From positions 1-7,362 of the forward strand of contig PBUO01000059.1 in assembly GCA_002727895.1 (NCBI GenBank): a stretch of 7,362 nt of DNA. The letters are read 5' to 3'. Below the pieces are notes generated by a model. It was not told where the DNA came from, searched no databases, and was given only the letters and a program-made list of their open reading frames with translations. The position numbers and the translations under genes are program-made. Shown here piece after piece: positions 1 through 5,533 of this stretch. Within the stretch, counting starts at the first letter, position 1, and each line of letters starts with the position of its first letter. The stretch comes from Acidimicrobiaceae bacterium (lineage in GTDB: Bacteria; Actinomycetota; Acidimicrobiia; Acidimicrobiales; MedAcidi-G1).

Positions 1-1
1 A

Positions 2-529
2 CTGGAGGAGGAGCGTCGGCTGGCCTACGTCGGCCTGACCCGGGCCCGGGAGCGGCTGTTCCTCAGCCACGCCTGGAGCCGGATGCTCCACGGCCAGACC
101 CAGTACAACCCGCCCAGCCGTTTCCTCGACGAGATCCCATCCGACCTGCTGGTCGACGCCGAGGGCACCCGTCGCACCAACAGCCGCCGCGACGACTCCT
201 GGCTGGAGGGCGGCTTCGGGGGTTCCTCCCGACGGTTCGACGGCTCCACTGATTTACATCGAGATGGCGAGCCGGCCGGTCGTGTGTTCGGTGGGGGAGG
301 TCGCAGCACGGAGCGGGCCCGGAAGCCGGTCGAGACGAGCGACGGTCCGGGCGCCCACACCCTCGGCCTGGTGCCGGGCGACGACGTGGTGCACCGGGCA
401 TGGGGCGACGGCGTGGTCCTGTCGGTCCACGGCGAGGGCGACCGGGCCGAGGCTGTGGTCCGCTTCGCCACCAAGGGCGAGAAGCGCCTGCTCCTGGCCT
501 GGGCGCCCCTCACCCGGCCCGAGTCCTGA
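2..529 (+). CDS. pcrA: ATP-dependent DNA helicase PcrA/UvrD, C-terminal part (5' truncated)
   Basis: C-terminal 175 residues of a superfamily 1A 3'-5' DNA helicase used in nucleotide excision repair and in clearing stalled replication or transcription complexes. The window opens inside helicase motif VI: EEERRLAYVGLTRARERLFL at residues 2-21, with the arginine-finger region. It continues with the conserved QTQYNPPSRFLDEIP at about residues 31-45. A low-complexity, charged Gly/Arg/Ser linker follows (about 52-118). The end is the small Tudor-like C-terminal domain of PcrA/UvrD (from GDDVVHRAWGDGVV to KRLLLAWAPL). The stop is TGA. The linker includes a TTA leucine codon at 254-256, rare in this GC-rich DNA. 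The 5' end lies outside the window. PcrA versus the paralogue UvrD2 cannot be fully settled from this part, but the Tudor-like tail favours PcrA/UvrD1. Confidence 0.93.
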   Translation: MEEERRLAYVGLTRARERLFLSHAWSRMLHGQTQYNPPSRFLDEIPSDLLVDAEGTRRTNSRRDDSWLEGGFGGSSRRFDGSTDLHRDGEPAGRVFGGGGRSTERARKPVETSDGPGAHTLGLVPGDDVVHRAWGDGVVLSVHGEGDRAEAVVRFATKGEKRLLLAWAPLTRPES

Positions 530-531
530 TC

Positions 532-552
532 CGGGGGCAGGCCCAACCCCCG
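532..552 (+). terminator. possible hairpin terminator after pcrA
   Basis: Perfect 6-bp stem CGGGGG (532-537) / CCCCCG (547-552) with a 9-nt loop, starting 3 nt after the pcrA stop. There is no T-run after it, so a classical intrinsic terminator is not shown. GC-only hairpins are common after actinobacterial genes. Its role is inferred from position only. Confidence 0.25.
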
Positions 553-556
553 CCGT

Positions 557-562
557 TACGCT
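557..562 (+). promoter_or_regulatory. possible -10 box for the tRNA-Thr gene
   Basis: TACGCT fits the actinobacterial TANNNT -10 pattern and lies 27 nt before the mature tRNA 5' end, which would leave a short 5' leader for RNase P to remove. No convincing -35 element is visible. One hexamer in the pcrA-tRNA gap is weak evidence. Confidence 0.2.
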
Positions 563-589
563 TCCCCCTGGTCGACTCCGTCGGCCGGC

Positions 590-662
590 GCCCGTGTAGC
601 TCAGTCGGCAGAGCGATTCACTCGTAATGAATAGGTCCGGGGTTCGATTCCCCGCGCGGGCT
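590..662 (+). tRNA. tRNA-Thr, anticodon CGT
   Basis: A complete cloverleaf can be folded by eye. The acceptor stem is GCCCGTG (590-596) with CGCGGGC (655-661), with one T-G wobble. The D stem is GCTC/GAGC (599-602/611-614). The anticodon stem is ATTCA/TGAAT (616-620/628-632) around loop CTCGTAA, giving anticodon CGT at 623-625, which reads ACG threonine codons. The variable loop is 5 nt. The T stem is CGGGG/CCCCG (638-642/650-654) with loop TTCGATT. The discriminator base is T662. The CCA end is not encoded, so it must be added after transcription. There is no sign of an intron or of an integrated element at the 3' end. Confidence 0.97.
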
Positions 663-674
663 CGACGAGATATC

Positions 675-719
675 CCACCCAGTTGCTGGCAGGCACTCCT
701 GCGTGCCGGGGCCGGGTGG
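675..719 (+). terminator. nested GC-rich hairpins downstream of the tRNA, possible terminator
   Basis: An outer 6-bp stem CCACCC (675-680) / GGGTGG (714-719) encloses two mutually exclusive inner stems: GCAGG/CCTGC (689-693/698-702) and GGCAC/GTGCC (692-696/703-707). It ends about 10 nt before the next -10 box, so it could end tRNA transcription. There is no T-tract, so the call is tentative. Confidence 0.25.
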
Positions 720-728
720 CCGACCCCC

Positions 729-734
729 TAGGAT
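729..734 (+). promoter_or_regulatory. -10 box of a leaderless-type promoter for the small membrane protein gene
   Basis: TAGGAT matches TANNNT and is separated from the ATG at 742 by exactly 7 nt, the spacing expected when the first transcribed base is the A of the start codon. No Shine-Dalgarno sequence precedes this ATG. The same arrangement, with the same 7-nt spacer, is seen before hpt. Confidence 0.5.
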
Positions 735-741
735 CCACTCC

Positions 742-876
742 ATGAACGTGCTCGCAGGCGTGATCTGGCACTACTGGCTAGCCGTGCCGCTGGTCGGCGG
801 CGGCGTCGCCCTCACCGTGGCGACCCTCGTCGGCTACTTCCAGAAGGTCTCCTCGACCCGCTACCCCAAGCGCTGA
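742..876 (+). CDS. small single-pass membrane protein, 44 aa, function unknown
   Basis: A 44-codon ORF starting at ATG and ending in TGA. Its protein has a short N-terminus, one hydrophobic segment at about residues 7-33 (from VIWHYW to LVGYF, with a GGG in the middle), and a basic tail ending STRYPKR. It is probably a single transmembrane helix with a cytoplasmic positive tail. The start is supported by a leaderless-type -10 box 7 nt upstream. Its stop codon overlaps the proposed CTG start of the metallohydrolase gene (CTGA), which suggests translational coupling. I do not recognise the family. Codon third positions are GC-rich like the neighbours, which favours a real gene over a chance ORF. 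Confidence 0.6.
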   Translation: MNVLAGVIWHYWLAVPLVGGGVALTVATLVGYFQKVSSTRYPKR

Positions 877-1964
877 GTACCTCGACCGCTCCGGCGGCCG
901 CCTCGTTCGTCGACTGGGAGCTGGCCGAGAAGGTCGCCGTCCGGGTTGCCGACCGGGCGCACTTCGGTGGTGCCCACCACCTCGACGGCCTGACCGCCGA
1001 GTTCGACGAGCACACGGCCCGCGCCGAGGACCTCGTCGCCGCCACCACCGGACTCCGCTCGCTGTCCGGCGACGCCCGGGCTCGGGTGGTGACCCGCCCC
1101 GACTGGATCCGGGCCAACCTGGCCTCCCTGCAGCGCCTGCTGCGCCCCCTCTTCGAGCGCATCGCGGACGACCCCGAACGCGAGGCGTCGGCCACCACGA
1201 CCCGCATCGGCGCCCTCGAGCTGGGTGCCGTGCTGGGCTGGATGTCCACCAGGGTGCTCGGCCAGTACGACCTGCTGGTGCTGGAGGACGAGGCCGCCGA
1301 GGACCAGGACCTCGTGTACTACGTCGGCCCCAACCTGGTGGCCCTGGAGCGCCGTTACGCCTTTCCCCGTCACGACTTCCGCCTGTGGCTGGCCCTCCAC
1401 GAGGTCACCCACCGGGCCCAGTTCATGGGTGTCCCGTGGATGCGGTCCCACTACCTCGGCCTCGTCACTTCGCTGCTCGGTGGCGCCGAGCCTGAGGCCT
1501 TCGACCTGGTGTCGTCGCTGAAGGGCGCCTTGGCCAAGCGCCGGTCGGGTGCCCCGGTCGACGGTGCCGACGCGGCGGCCGGTTCGGGCGTGCTGGGGGC
1601 CATCTCGACGCCCGAACAGCAGGAGTCGCTGGACCGCATCGCCGGGCTGATGAGCCTGCTGGAGGGCCATGGCGACGTGACCATGGGCCGGGCCGGTGAG
1701 GGCATCGTCCACGGGGCCGACCGGATGGCCCGGGTCATGGCCGACCGGCGCCGCAACGCCTCTGGCGTGACCAGGCTCTTCCAGAAGTTGGTCGGCCTCG
1801 AGGCCAAGCTGGCCCAGTACGCGCAGGGTGAGGCGTTCATCGCCGCCGTCGAGGACCACGGTGGCACCGCCCTGCTGGACCGGGTCTGGGAGGACCCGTC
1901 CCACCTGCCCGACCTGGGCGAGATCCGCGAGCCAGAGCGGTGGATCGCCCGGATGGCCGCCTGA
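873..1964 (+). CDS. zinc-dependent metallohydrolase-like protein, DUF2342 / F420-biosynthesis-associated family
   Basis: About 363 residues. The HExxH motif HEVTH lies at residues 176-180, within LWLALHEVTHRAQF. A second conserved block, LLEGHGD, lies around residues 262-268, with Glu264 and His266 as candidate metal or structural residues. The C-terminal LVGLEAKLAQYAQGEAFI and LDRVWEDPSHLP segments also fit the DUF2342 family (zincin-like; annotated as putative hydrolase or coenzyme F420 biosynthesis-associated). The activity and substrate are unknown. ATG or GTG starts inside the frame (first GTG near 1083-1086) would delete the family's conserved N-terminal FVDW segment (residues 12-15). 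Reading back, no ATG, GTG or TTG is available. The only plausible codon is CTG at 873, which overlaps the preceding TGA as CTGA and gives an N-terminus reading (M)STSTAPAAASFVDW. The family commonly sits beside tilS-hpt in actinobacteria, as here. Confidence 0.88.
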   Translation: MSTSTAPAAASFVDWELAEKVAVRVADRAHFGGAHHLDGLTAEFDEHTARAEDLVAATTGLRSLSGDARARVVTRPDWIRANLASLQRLLRPLFERIADDPEREASATTTRIGALELGAVLGWMSTRVLGQYDLLVLEDEAAEDQDLVYYVGPNLVALERRYAFPRHDFRLWLALHEVTHRAQFMGVPWMRSHYLGLVTSLLGGAEPEAFDLVSSLKGALAKRRSGAPVDGADAAAGSGVLGAISTPEQQESLDRIAGLMSLLEGHGDVTMGRAGEGIVHGADRMARVMADRRRNASGVTRLFQKLVGLEAKLAQYAQGEAFIAAVEDHGGTALLDRVWEDPSHLPDLGEIREPERWIARMAA

Positions 1965-1972
1965 CCGGACCG

Positions 1973-2875
1973 ATGGCCGTCCCGCCGGTGGACCCGCCCC
2001 CGCCCCCGGACCTGCTGGCCACGCTTGGGGAACGCTGCGCCTTCCCGCCACCCGGCACCGCCGTGGACTGTGCGGTGTCCGGCGGACCCGACTCCACGGC
2101 ACTGCTGGTGCTGGCCATCGAAGCGGGCCTCGACGTCACCGCCTGGCACGTCGACCACGGCCTCCGCCCTGGCTCGGCCGACGAGGGCCGCCTCGTGGCT
2201 CTCACCGCCATCGCCCGGGGTGCCGCGGTGATGACCGTCTCGGCGCCGGTCGACGACGGCCCCAACCTGGAGGAGCGGGCCCGCGACGCCCGCCGGGCCG
2301 TGCTTCCCCCCGGCGTGCTGACCGGCCACAACGCCGACGACCAGGCCGAGACCGTGCTGTGGAACCTGCTGCGCGGATCCGGTGTGCCCGGGACTGCCGG
2401 CATCGGCGAGCCACACCGCCGCCCCCTGCTGGCCTTACGCCGCTCCGAGACTCGGGCCCTATGCGACGCCCTCGGCCTCGAGGTGGTCGACGACCCGCAC
2501 AACGCCGAGGCCCGCTTCACCCGCAGCCGGATCCGTCACGAGGTGCTGCCCCTGTTGGCCGACGTGGCCGGACGCGACCCGGTCCCGCTGCTGGCCCGCC
2601 ACGCCATCCTGGCCGGCGAGGCCGTCGGCCTGCTCGACGCCCTGGCCGGCGGGGTCGACCCGACCGACGTGGCGTCGATGGCCGACGTGGGCGACGACCT
2701 GGTCCGCCTGGCCGTCCGACGGTGGCTCACCGAGGCGGCCGACGGGTTGCCGCCGGACGCCGCATCGGTGGATCGGGTACTCGACGTGGTGCGGGGCCGG
2801 GCCGTGGCCACTGAGGTGGTGGGTGGCCACCGGGTGCGTCGTTCGGCGGGGCGGCTGTCCCACGAGCGCCGATAG
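1973..2875 (+). CDS. tilS: tRNA(Ile)-lysidine synthase
   Basis: An N-type ATP pyrophosphatase that attaches lysine to C34 of tRNA-Ile(CAU), so that it reads AUA and is charged with Ile. The protein is 300 residues. The PP-loop SGGPDS is at 36-41, HVDHGLRPGS at 59-68, TGHNADDQAET at 117-127, then NLLRGSG, RPLLALRRSE and the RFTRSRIRHEVLPLL segment. All are diagnostic. The C-terminal part is short, as in other actinobacterial TilS. I chose ATG 1973, 8 nt after the preceding stop. An in-frame GTG at 1940 would overlap the upstream gene and adds residues without family support. No strong Shine-Dalgarno sequence is visible, so translation may be coupled to the upstream gene. One TTA codon lies at 2435-2437. 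The TAG stop is part of the -10 box of hpt. Confidence 0.95.
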   Translation: MAVPPVDPPPPPDLLATLGERCAFPPPGTAVDCAVSGGPDSTALLVLAIEAGLDVTAWHVDHGLRPGSADEGRLVALTAIARGAAVMTVSAPVDDGPNLEERARDARRAVLPPGVLTGHNADDQAETVLWNLLRGSGVPGTAGIGEPHRRPLLALRRSETRALCDALGLEVVDDPHNAEARFTRSRIRHEVLPLLADVAGRDPVPLLARHAILAGEAVGLLDALAGGVDPTDVASMADVGDDLVRLAVRRWLTEAADGLPPDAASVDRVLDVVRGRAVATEVVGGHRVRRSAGRLSHERR

Positions 2876-2878
2876 GGT
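2873..2878 (+). promoter_or_regulatory. -10 box of a leaderless-type promoter for hpt, overlapping the tilS stop
   Basis: TAGGGT matches TANNNT and stands exactly 7 nt before the hpt ATG, with no Shine-Dalgarno sequence between. Its first three bases are the tilS TAG stop codon. This suggests that hpt and the fol genes have their own promoter in addition to any read-through from tilS. No clear -35 is visible. Confidence 0.5.
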
Positions 2879-2885
2879 CGCGCCC

Positions 2886-3479
2886 ATGGCCAGCGACCCG
2901 TCTGCCGCGCCGGAGCCGCTGACCGTCGGCGGGTACACCGCCGGCGACGTGCTGGTCTCCGAGGCCGACCTGCAAGCCCGCATCGCCGCCCTCGGCGAGG
3001 AGATCACCGCCGACTACACCGGGCGGGCGCCACTGTTCGTCGGCGTCCTCAAGGGCGCCTTCATGTTCATGAGTGACCTGGCCCGGGCCGTCGACCTGTC
3101 GGTCGAGTTCGACTTCATGGCCGTTTCGTCCTACGGGCACTCCACCCGGTCGTCGGGTGTGGTCCGCATCGTCAAGGACCTCGACCTCGACATCTCGGGC
3201 CGCGACGTCGTCCTCGTCGAGGACATCATCGACAGCGGCCTGACGCTGAACTACTTGCGCCGCAACCTGCTGGCCCGCAACCCGGCCAGCCTCGAGGTGT
3301 GCGCCCTGCTGGTCCGCGAGAACCACGAGGTCGACGAGGCCATCCTCCGCTACGAGGGGTTCCGGGTCCCGGCCGACTTCCTGGTCGGCTACGGCCTCGA
3401 CGTGGACGAGAAGTTTCGCAACCTGCCCGACATCCGCTTGGCCGGCCGGGCCAATGCCGCCAACGGGTCCGACGGGTGA
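2886..3479 (+). CDS. hpt: hypoxanthine(-guanine) phosphoribosyltransferase
   Basis: A purine salvage enzyme that joins PRPP to hypoxanthine or guanine, giving IMP or GMP. It has 197 residues with a type I phosphoribosyltransferase fold. FVGVLKGAFMF (51-61) supplies the pyrophosphate-binding loop. SSYG lies around 81-84. VLVEDIIDSGLTL (109-121) is the PRPP signature. VGYGLDVDEKFRNLPDI near the C-terminus is the conserved purine-site region. The usual purine-contacting segment that reads LL-x-KP in many homologues is LLVRENHEVDE here. The N-terminus is about 15 residues longer than in short homologues, but the ATG is fixed by the leaderless promoter signal. The stop overlaps the folE start by 4 nt. 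ftsH, often the next gene in actinobacteria, is absent. Confidence 0.94.
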   Translation: MASDPSAAPEPLTVGGYTAGDVLVSEADLQARIAALGEEITADYTGRAPLFVGVLKGAFMFMSDLARAVDLSVEFDFMAVSSYGHSTRSSGVVRIVKDLDLDISGRDVVLVEDIIDSGLTLNYLRRNLLARNPASLEVCALLVRENHEVDEAILRYEGFRVPADFLVGYGLDVDEKFRNLPDIRLAGRANAANGSDG

Positions 3480-4075
3480 GCGACGCCGGGACGACCCGCG
3501 AGGTGGACCTGGCCCGCATCGAGGCCGCGGTGTCCGAGATCCTCGAGGCCATCGGCGAGGACCCGACCCGCGACGGCCTTGTCGAGACGCCGGCCCGGGT
3601 GGCCCGCATGTACGCCGAGGTCTGCTCCGGCATCCACGAGGACCCCGCCGACCACCTCATCAAGACCTTCGACGTCGACCACGACGAGATGGTCATGGTC
3701 CGCGACATCCCCATGTACAGCCTGTGCGAGCACCACCTGGTGCCGTTCGTCGGCGTGGCCCACGTGGCCTACATCCCGCAGAAGGGCGGGATGATCACCG
3801 GCCTGTCGAAGTTGGCCCGCCTAGTCGAGGGCTATGCCCGGCGTCCGCAGGTCCAGGAGCGGCTCACCTCTCAGGTGGCCGACGCCATCCAGCGCACCAT
3901 CGACCCCCAGGGCACCCTCGTCGTCATCGAGGCGGAGCACCTGTGCATGTCGATGCGGGGCGTCCAGAAGCCGGGGGCGGTGACCATCACCTCGGCTGTG
4001 CACGGTGTCTTCCGCGACGAGGTCTCCACCCGTCTGGAGGCCATGCGGTTCATCGAGAGCAACCGTCGCCGCTGA
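3476..4075 (+). CDS. folE: GTP cyclohydrolase I
   Basis: The first enzyme of folate synthesis: it converts GTP to 7,8-dihydroneopterin triphosphate and releases formate. It has 199 residues and works as a toroidal homodecamer in the known family. Zinc ligands are visible in SLCEHH (Cys84 and His87) and in the EHLCMSMRG block (Cys157). YIPQKGGMITGLSKLARLV is the typical substrate-site and subunit-contact region, and the protein ends with TRLEAMRFIESN. The GTG start overlaps the hpt stop as GTGA, and the resulting N-terminus begins just before the first helix, as expected. Upstream in-frame starts would lie inside hpt and are not needed. The GTGA overlap suggests tight translational coupling to hpt. 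The next gene, folP, starts within about 30 nt. Confidence 0.96.
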   Translation: MSDAGTTREVDLARIEAAVSEILEAIGEDPTRDGLVETPARVARMYAEVCSGIHEDPADHLIKTFDVDHDEMVMVRDIPMYSLCEHHLVPFVGVAHVAYIPQKGGMITGLSKLARLVEGYARRPQVQERLTSQVADAIQRTIDPQGTLVVIEAEHLCMSMRGVQKPGAVTITSAVHGVFRDEVSTRLEAMRFIESNRRR

Positions 4076-4082
4076 CGTGGTG

Positions 4083-4103
4083 TCCGGAGGAGCTCCGGAG
4101 GTG
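4083..4103 (+). promoter_or_regulatory. folP ribosome-binding sites with an overlapping hairpin
   Basis: Two strong Shine-Dalgarno-like sequences lie after the folE stop: GGAGGA (4086-4091) and GGAGGTG (4097-4103). They place initiation at GTG 4101 or GTG 4110 (or ATG 4113). The same bases form a 7-bp hairpin TCCGGAG-GAG-CTCCGGA (4083-4099) that would hide the first site and part of the second. This is the only strong ribosome-binding signal I see among the fol genes. Confidence 0.4.
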
Positions 4104-4925
4104 GGTGCCGTGATGGGCGTCCTGAACGTCACGCCCGACTCGTTCTCCGACGGCGGCGAGTTCCTCGACCATTCGGCGGCCGTGGCCCACGGGCGCCGAA
4201 TGCTCGACGAGGGGGCGACCATCCTCGACGTGGGCGGCGAGTCCACCCGCCCCGGCGCGGCCCCGGTGGGCGACGCCGAGGAGGTCGCCCGCGTCGTGCC
4301 GGTCATCGAGGCGCTGGCCGACGAACCGGAGGTGGTCTCGGGGGCGGTCCGCATCTCGGTCGACACCCGCCACGCCTCGGTGGCCCGGTCCGCGGTAGCC
4401 GCCGGAGCCCACCTCGTCAACGACGTGAGCGCCTGCCTCGGCGACGTGGCCGCCGAGTTGGGCGTCGGCTGGGTGGCCATGCACATGCAGGGCGACCCCC
4501 GCACCATGCAGGACGAGCCCACCTACGACGATGTGGTGGCCGAGGTCCAGGACTTCCTGGTCGCCCGGGCCGGAGCGGCGCTGGCCGCCGGCGTACCCGA
4601 GGTGTGGATCGATCCCGGCATCGGCTTCGGCAAGACGACCGCCCACAACCTCCTGTTGGTGCACCACCTGGACCGCCTGGTGGACACCGGGTTCCCGGTG
4701 GTGCTCGGGGTGAGCCGCAAGCGGTTCCTTGGCGAGCTGACCGGCCTCAGCGACCGGTCCACGCCGGGGAAGGCGGCCGACGACTGGGCGCCCACCCCGC
4801 CCGGTGACCGGAGCGAAGCCTCGGTGGCCCTGGCCGCGTGGGGCTACCGGCAGGGGGTGGCCGTGGTCCGGGCCCACGACGTGCGGGCCACCGTTCGGGC
4901 GGCAAGGGTGGCCGGAGACCGGTGA
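4101..4925 (+). CDS. folP: dihydropteroate synthase
   Basis: Condenses 6-hydroxymethyl-7,8-dihydropterin diphosphate with p-aminobenzoate to 7,8-dihydropteroate; it is the sulfonamide target. TIM-barrel landmarks appear in order: MGVLNVTPDSFSDGG (residues 5-19), ILDVGGESTRPGA, ISVDTRHASVA, LVNDVSA, WVAMHMQGDPRTMQ, IDPGIGFGKT (DPGIGFGKT at 171-179), VVLGVSRKRFLG (SRKRF at 205-209) and VVRAHDVRAT. All the expected pterin, phosphate and pABA loop residues seem present. Length is about 274 residues, normal for the family. The start is uncertain. GTG 4077 or 4080 lies right after the folE stop but has no ribosome-binding site. GTG 4101 has GGAGGA at good distance and keeps the first barrel strand. 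GTG 4110 and ATG 4113 follow GGAGGTG. Confidence 0.95.
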   Translation: MGAVMGVLNVTPDSFSDGGEFLDHSAAVAHGRRMLDEGATILDVGGESTRPGAAPVGDAEEVARVVPVIEALADEPEVVSGAVRISVDTRHASVARSAVAAGAHLVNDVSACLGDVAAELGVGWVAMHMQGDPRTMQDEPTYDDVVAEVQDFLVARAGAALAAGVPEVWIDPGIGFGKTTAHNLLLVHHLDRLVDTGFPVVLGVSRKRFLGELTGLSDRSTPGKAADDWAPTPPGDRSEASVALAAWGYRQGVAVVRAHDVRATVRAARVAGDR

Positions 4926-4936
4926 TCTCGGGCACC

Positions 4937-4981
4937 ATGAGGGCCATGGAGTACGAGCGGGTCGATCGGTGGGAAGCCTGA
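4937..4981 (+). CDS. possible 14-codon upstream mini-ORF
   Basis: Between folP and the next gene, ATG 4937 opens a short frame encoding MRAMEYERVDRWEA. It ends at a TGA that overlaps the ATG at 4981 (TGATG). GGTGAT at the end of folP, about 10 nt before it, could act as a ribosome-binding site. TGATG overlaps are typical of stop-restart coupling, so this could be a translational leader. It could equally be chance or a leftover of a shortened gene. Confidence 0.25.
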   Translation: MRAMEYERVDRWEA

Positions 4982-5520
4982 TGCGCGGGAAGTGGGCGCA
5001 GGGGATCATCCCCCGGGGCTTCACGTGGATCGTCAAGGACCGGATTGCCGTGTCCGAGCGGCCCGGTGGCTGCGGTGACGCCCATCGGCGGGTGCGGCGC
5101 CAGGAGGAGGTGATCTGGATCCGGGAGAGCGGATTCGACACCGTCCTCTCCCTGCTGGCCAGCGACCACAACCTCCACGCCTACGACGAGCTCGACCAGC
5201 CGTGGGTGCACTTGCCGTTCGGCGGAGCCGACGACGGCGAGGAGCGCCTGCGGGAGGTCTGCCGGGCCATCGACGAGCACAGCGGCGGCGGGCGAAGCCT
5301 GCTGGTGCACCGCGAGGAGTTGAACGACGTGGTGTGCGGCCTGGTCGGCGCCTGGCTGCTGCACGCCGGCCTGGTCGACTCGGGGCCGCGGGCCATCTCG
5401 TTCGCCGAGCAGTTGACGTCCCGACCGCTGGGCCGGCCCGGCCGGGCCATCGTGGGCCTCGTCGCGCCGCCCGACGACGTGGCCGATCAGGGGGACGACG
5501 ACGGGGACGGTTCCCCGTGA
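4981..5520 (+). CDS. uncharacterised protein in the fol operon, dual-specificity-phosphatase-like fold without the catalytic Cys
   Basis: A 179-residue soluble protein between folP and folB. By eye it follows the strand and helix order of dual-specificity phosphatases: IVKDRIAVSERPGG (17-30), an Arg-rich HRRVRRQEEVIWIRE (35-49), FDTVLSLL (52-59), WVHLPF (75-80), a helix, then GRSLLVHREELNDVV (104-118) followed by a hydrophobic helix GLVGAWLLHAGLV (120-132). In active enzymes the loop after the VH strand carries HCx5R; here it is His110-Arg111-Glu-Glu with no Cys, so this would be a pseudophosphatase or a changed active site. The C-terminus is Asp/Gly-rich (DQGDDDGDGSP). The ATG lies after GTGGGAAG and in a TGATG overlap. 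The stop overlaps folB as GTGA, so the gene is embedded in the folate operon. The fold assignment is inference and no function is shown. Confidence 0.75.
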   Translation: MRGKWAQGIIPRGFTWIVKDRIAVSERPGGCGDAHRRVRRQEEVIWIRESGFDTVLSLLASDHNLHAYDELDQPWVHLPFGGADDGEERLREVCRAIDEHSGGGRSLLVHREELNDVVCGLVGAWLLHAGLVDSGPRAISFAEQLTSRPLGRPGRAIVGLVAPPDDVADQGDDDGDGSP

Positions 5521-5533
5521 GCGACGGGGACGG
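5499..5533 (+). promoter_or_regulatory. direct repeat and alternative hairpins around the folB start
   Basis: The 12-bp sequence CGACGGGGACGG occurs twice (5499-5510 and 5522-5533), on either side of the GTG start at 5517. TCCCC (5512-5516) can pair with GGGGA on the left (5503-5507, loop CGGT) or on the right (5526-5530, with the start codon in the loop). No Shine-Dalgarno sequence is present. A role in translational control is inferred from structure only. Confidence 0.25.

Noticed and set aside
590..662. tRNA-Thr as an integration site for a mobile element
   Set aside because: No repeat of the tRNA 3' end, no integrase and no foreign-looking genes follow; the downstream genes are core metabolism.
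1086..1964. Metallohydrolase starting at GTG 1086
   Set aside because: This removes about 71 residues, including conserved family N-terminal sequence that is clearly coding in the same frame upstream.
861..2102. A 413-codon minus-strand frame over the metallohydrolase gene
   Set aside because: It mirrors the codon structure of a recognised + strand gene and shows no domain or start signal.
4050..5171. A 373-codon minus-strand frame over folP
   Set aside because: It is an antisense shadow of a clear folP with His/Gly/Val-rich translation and no family resemblance.
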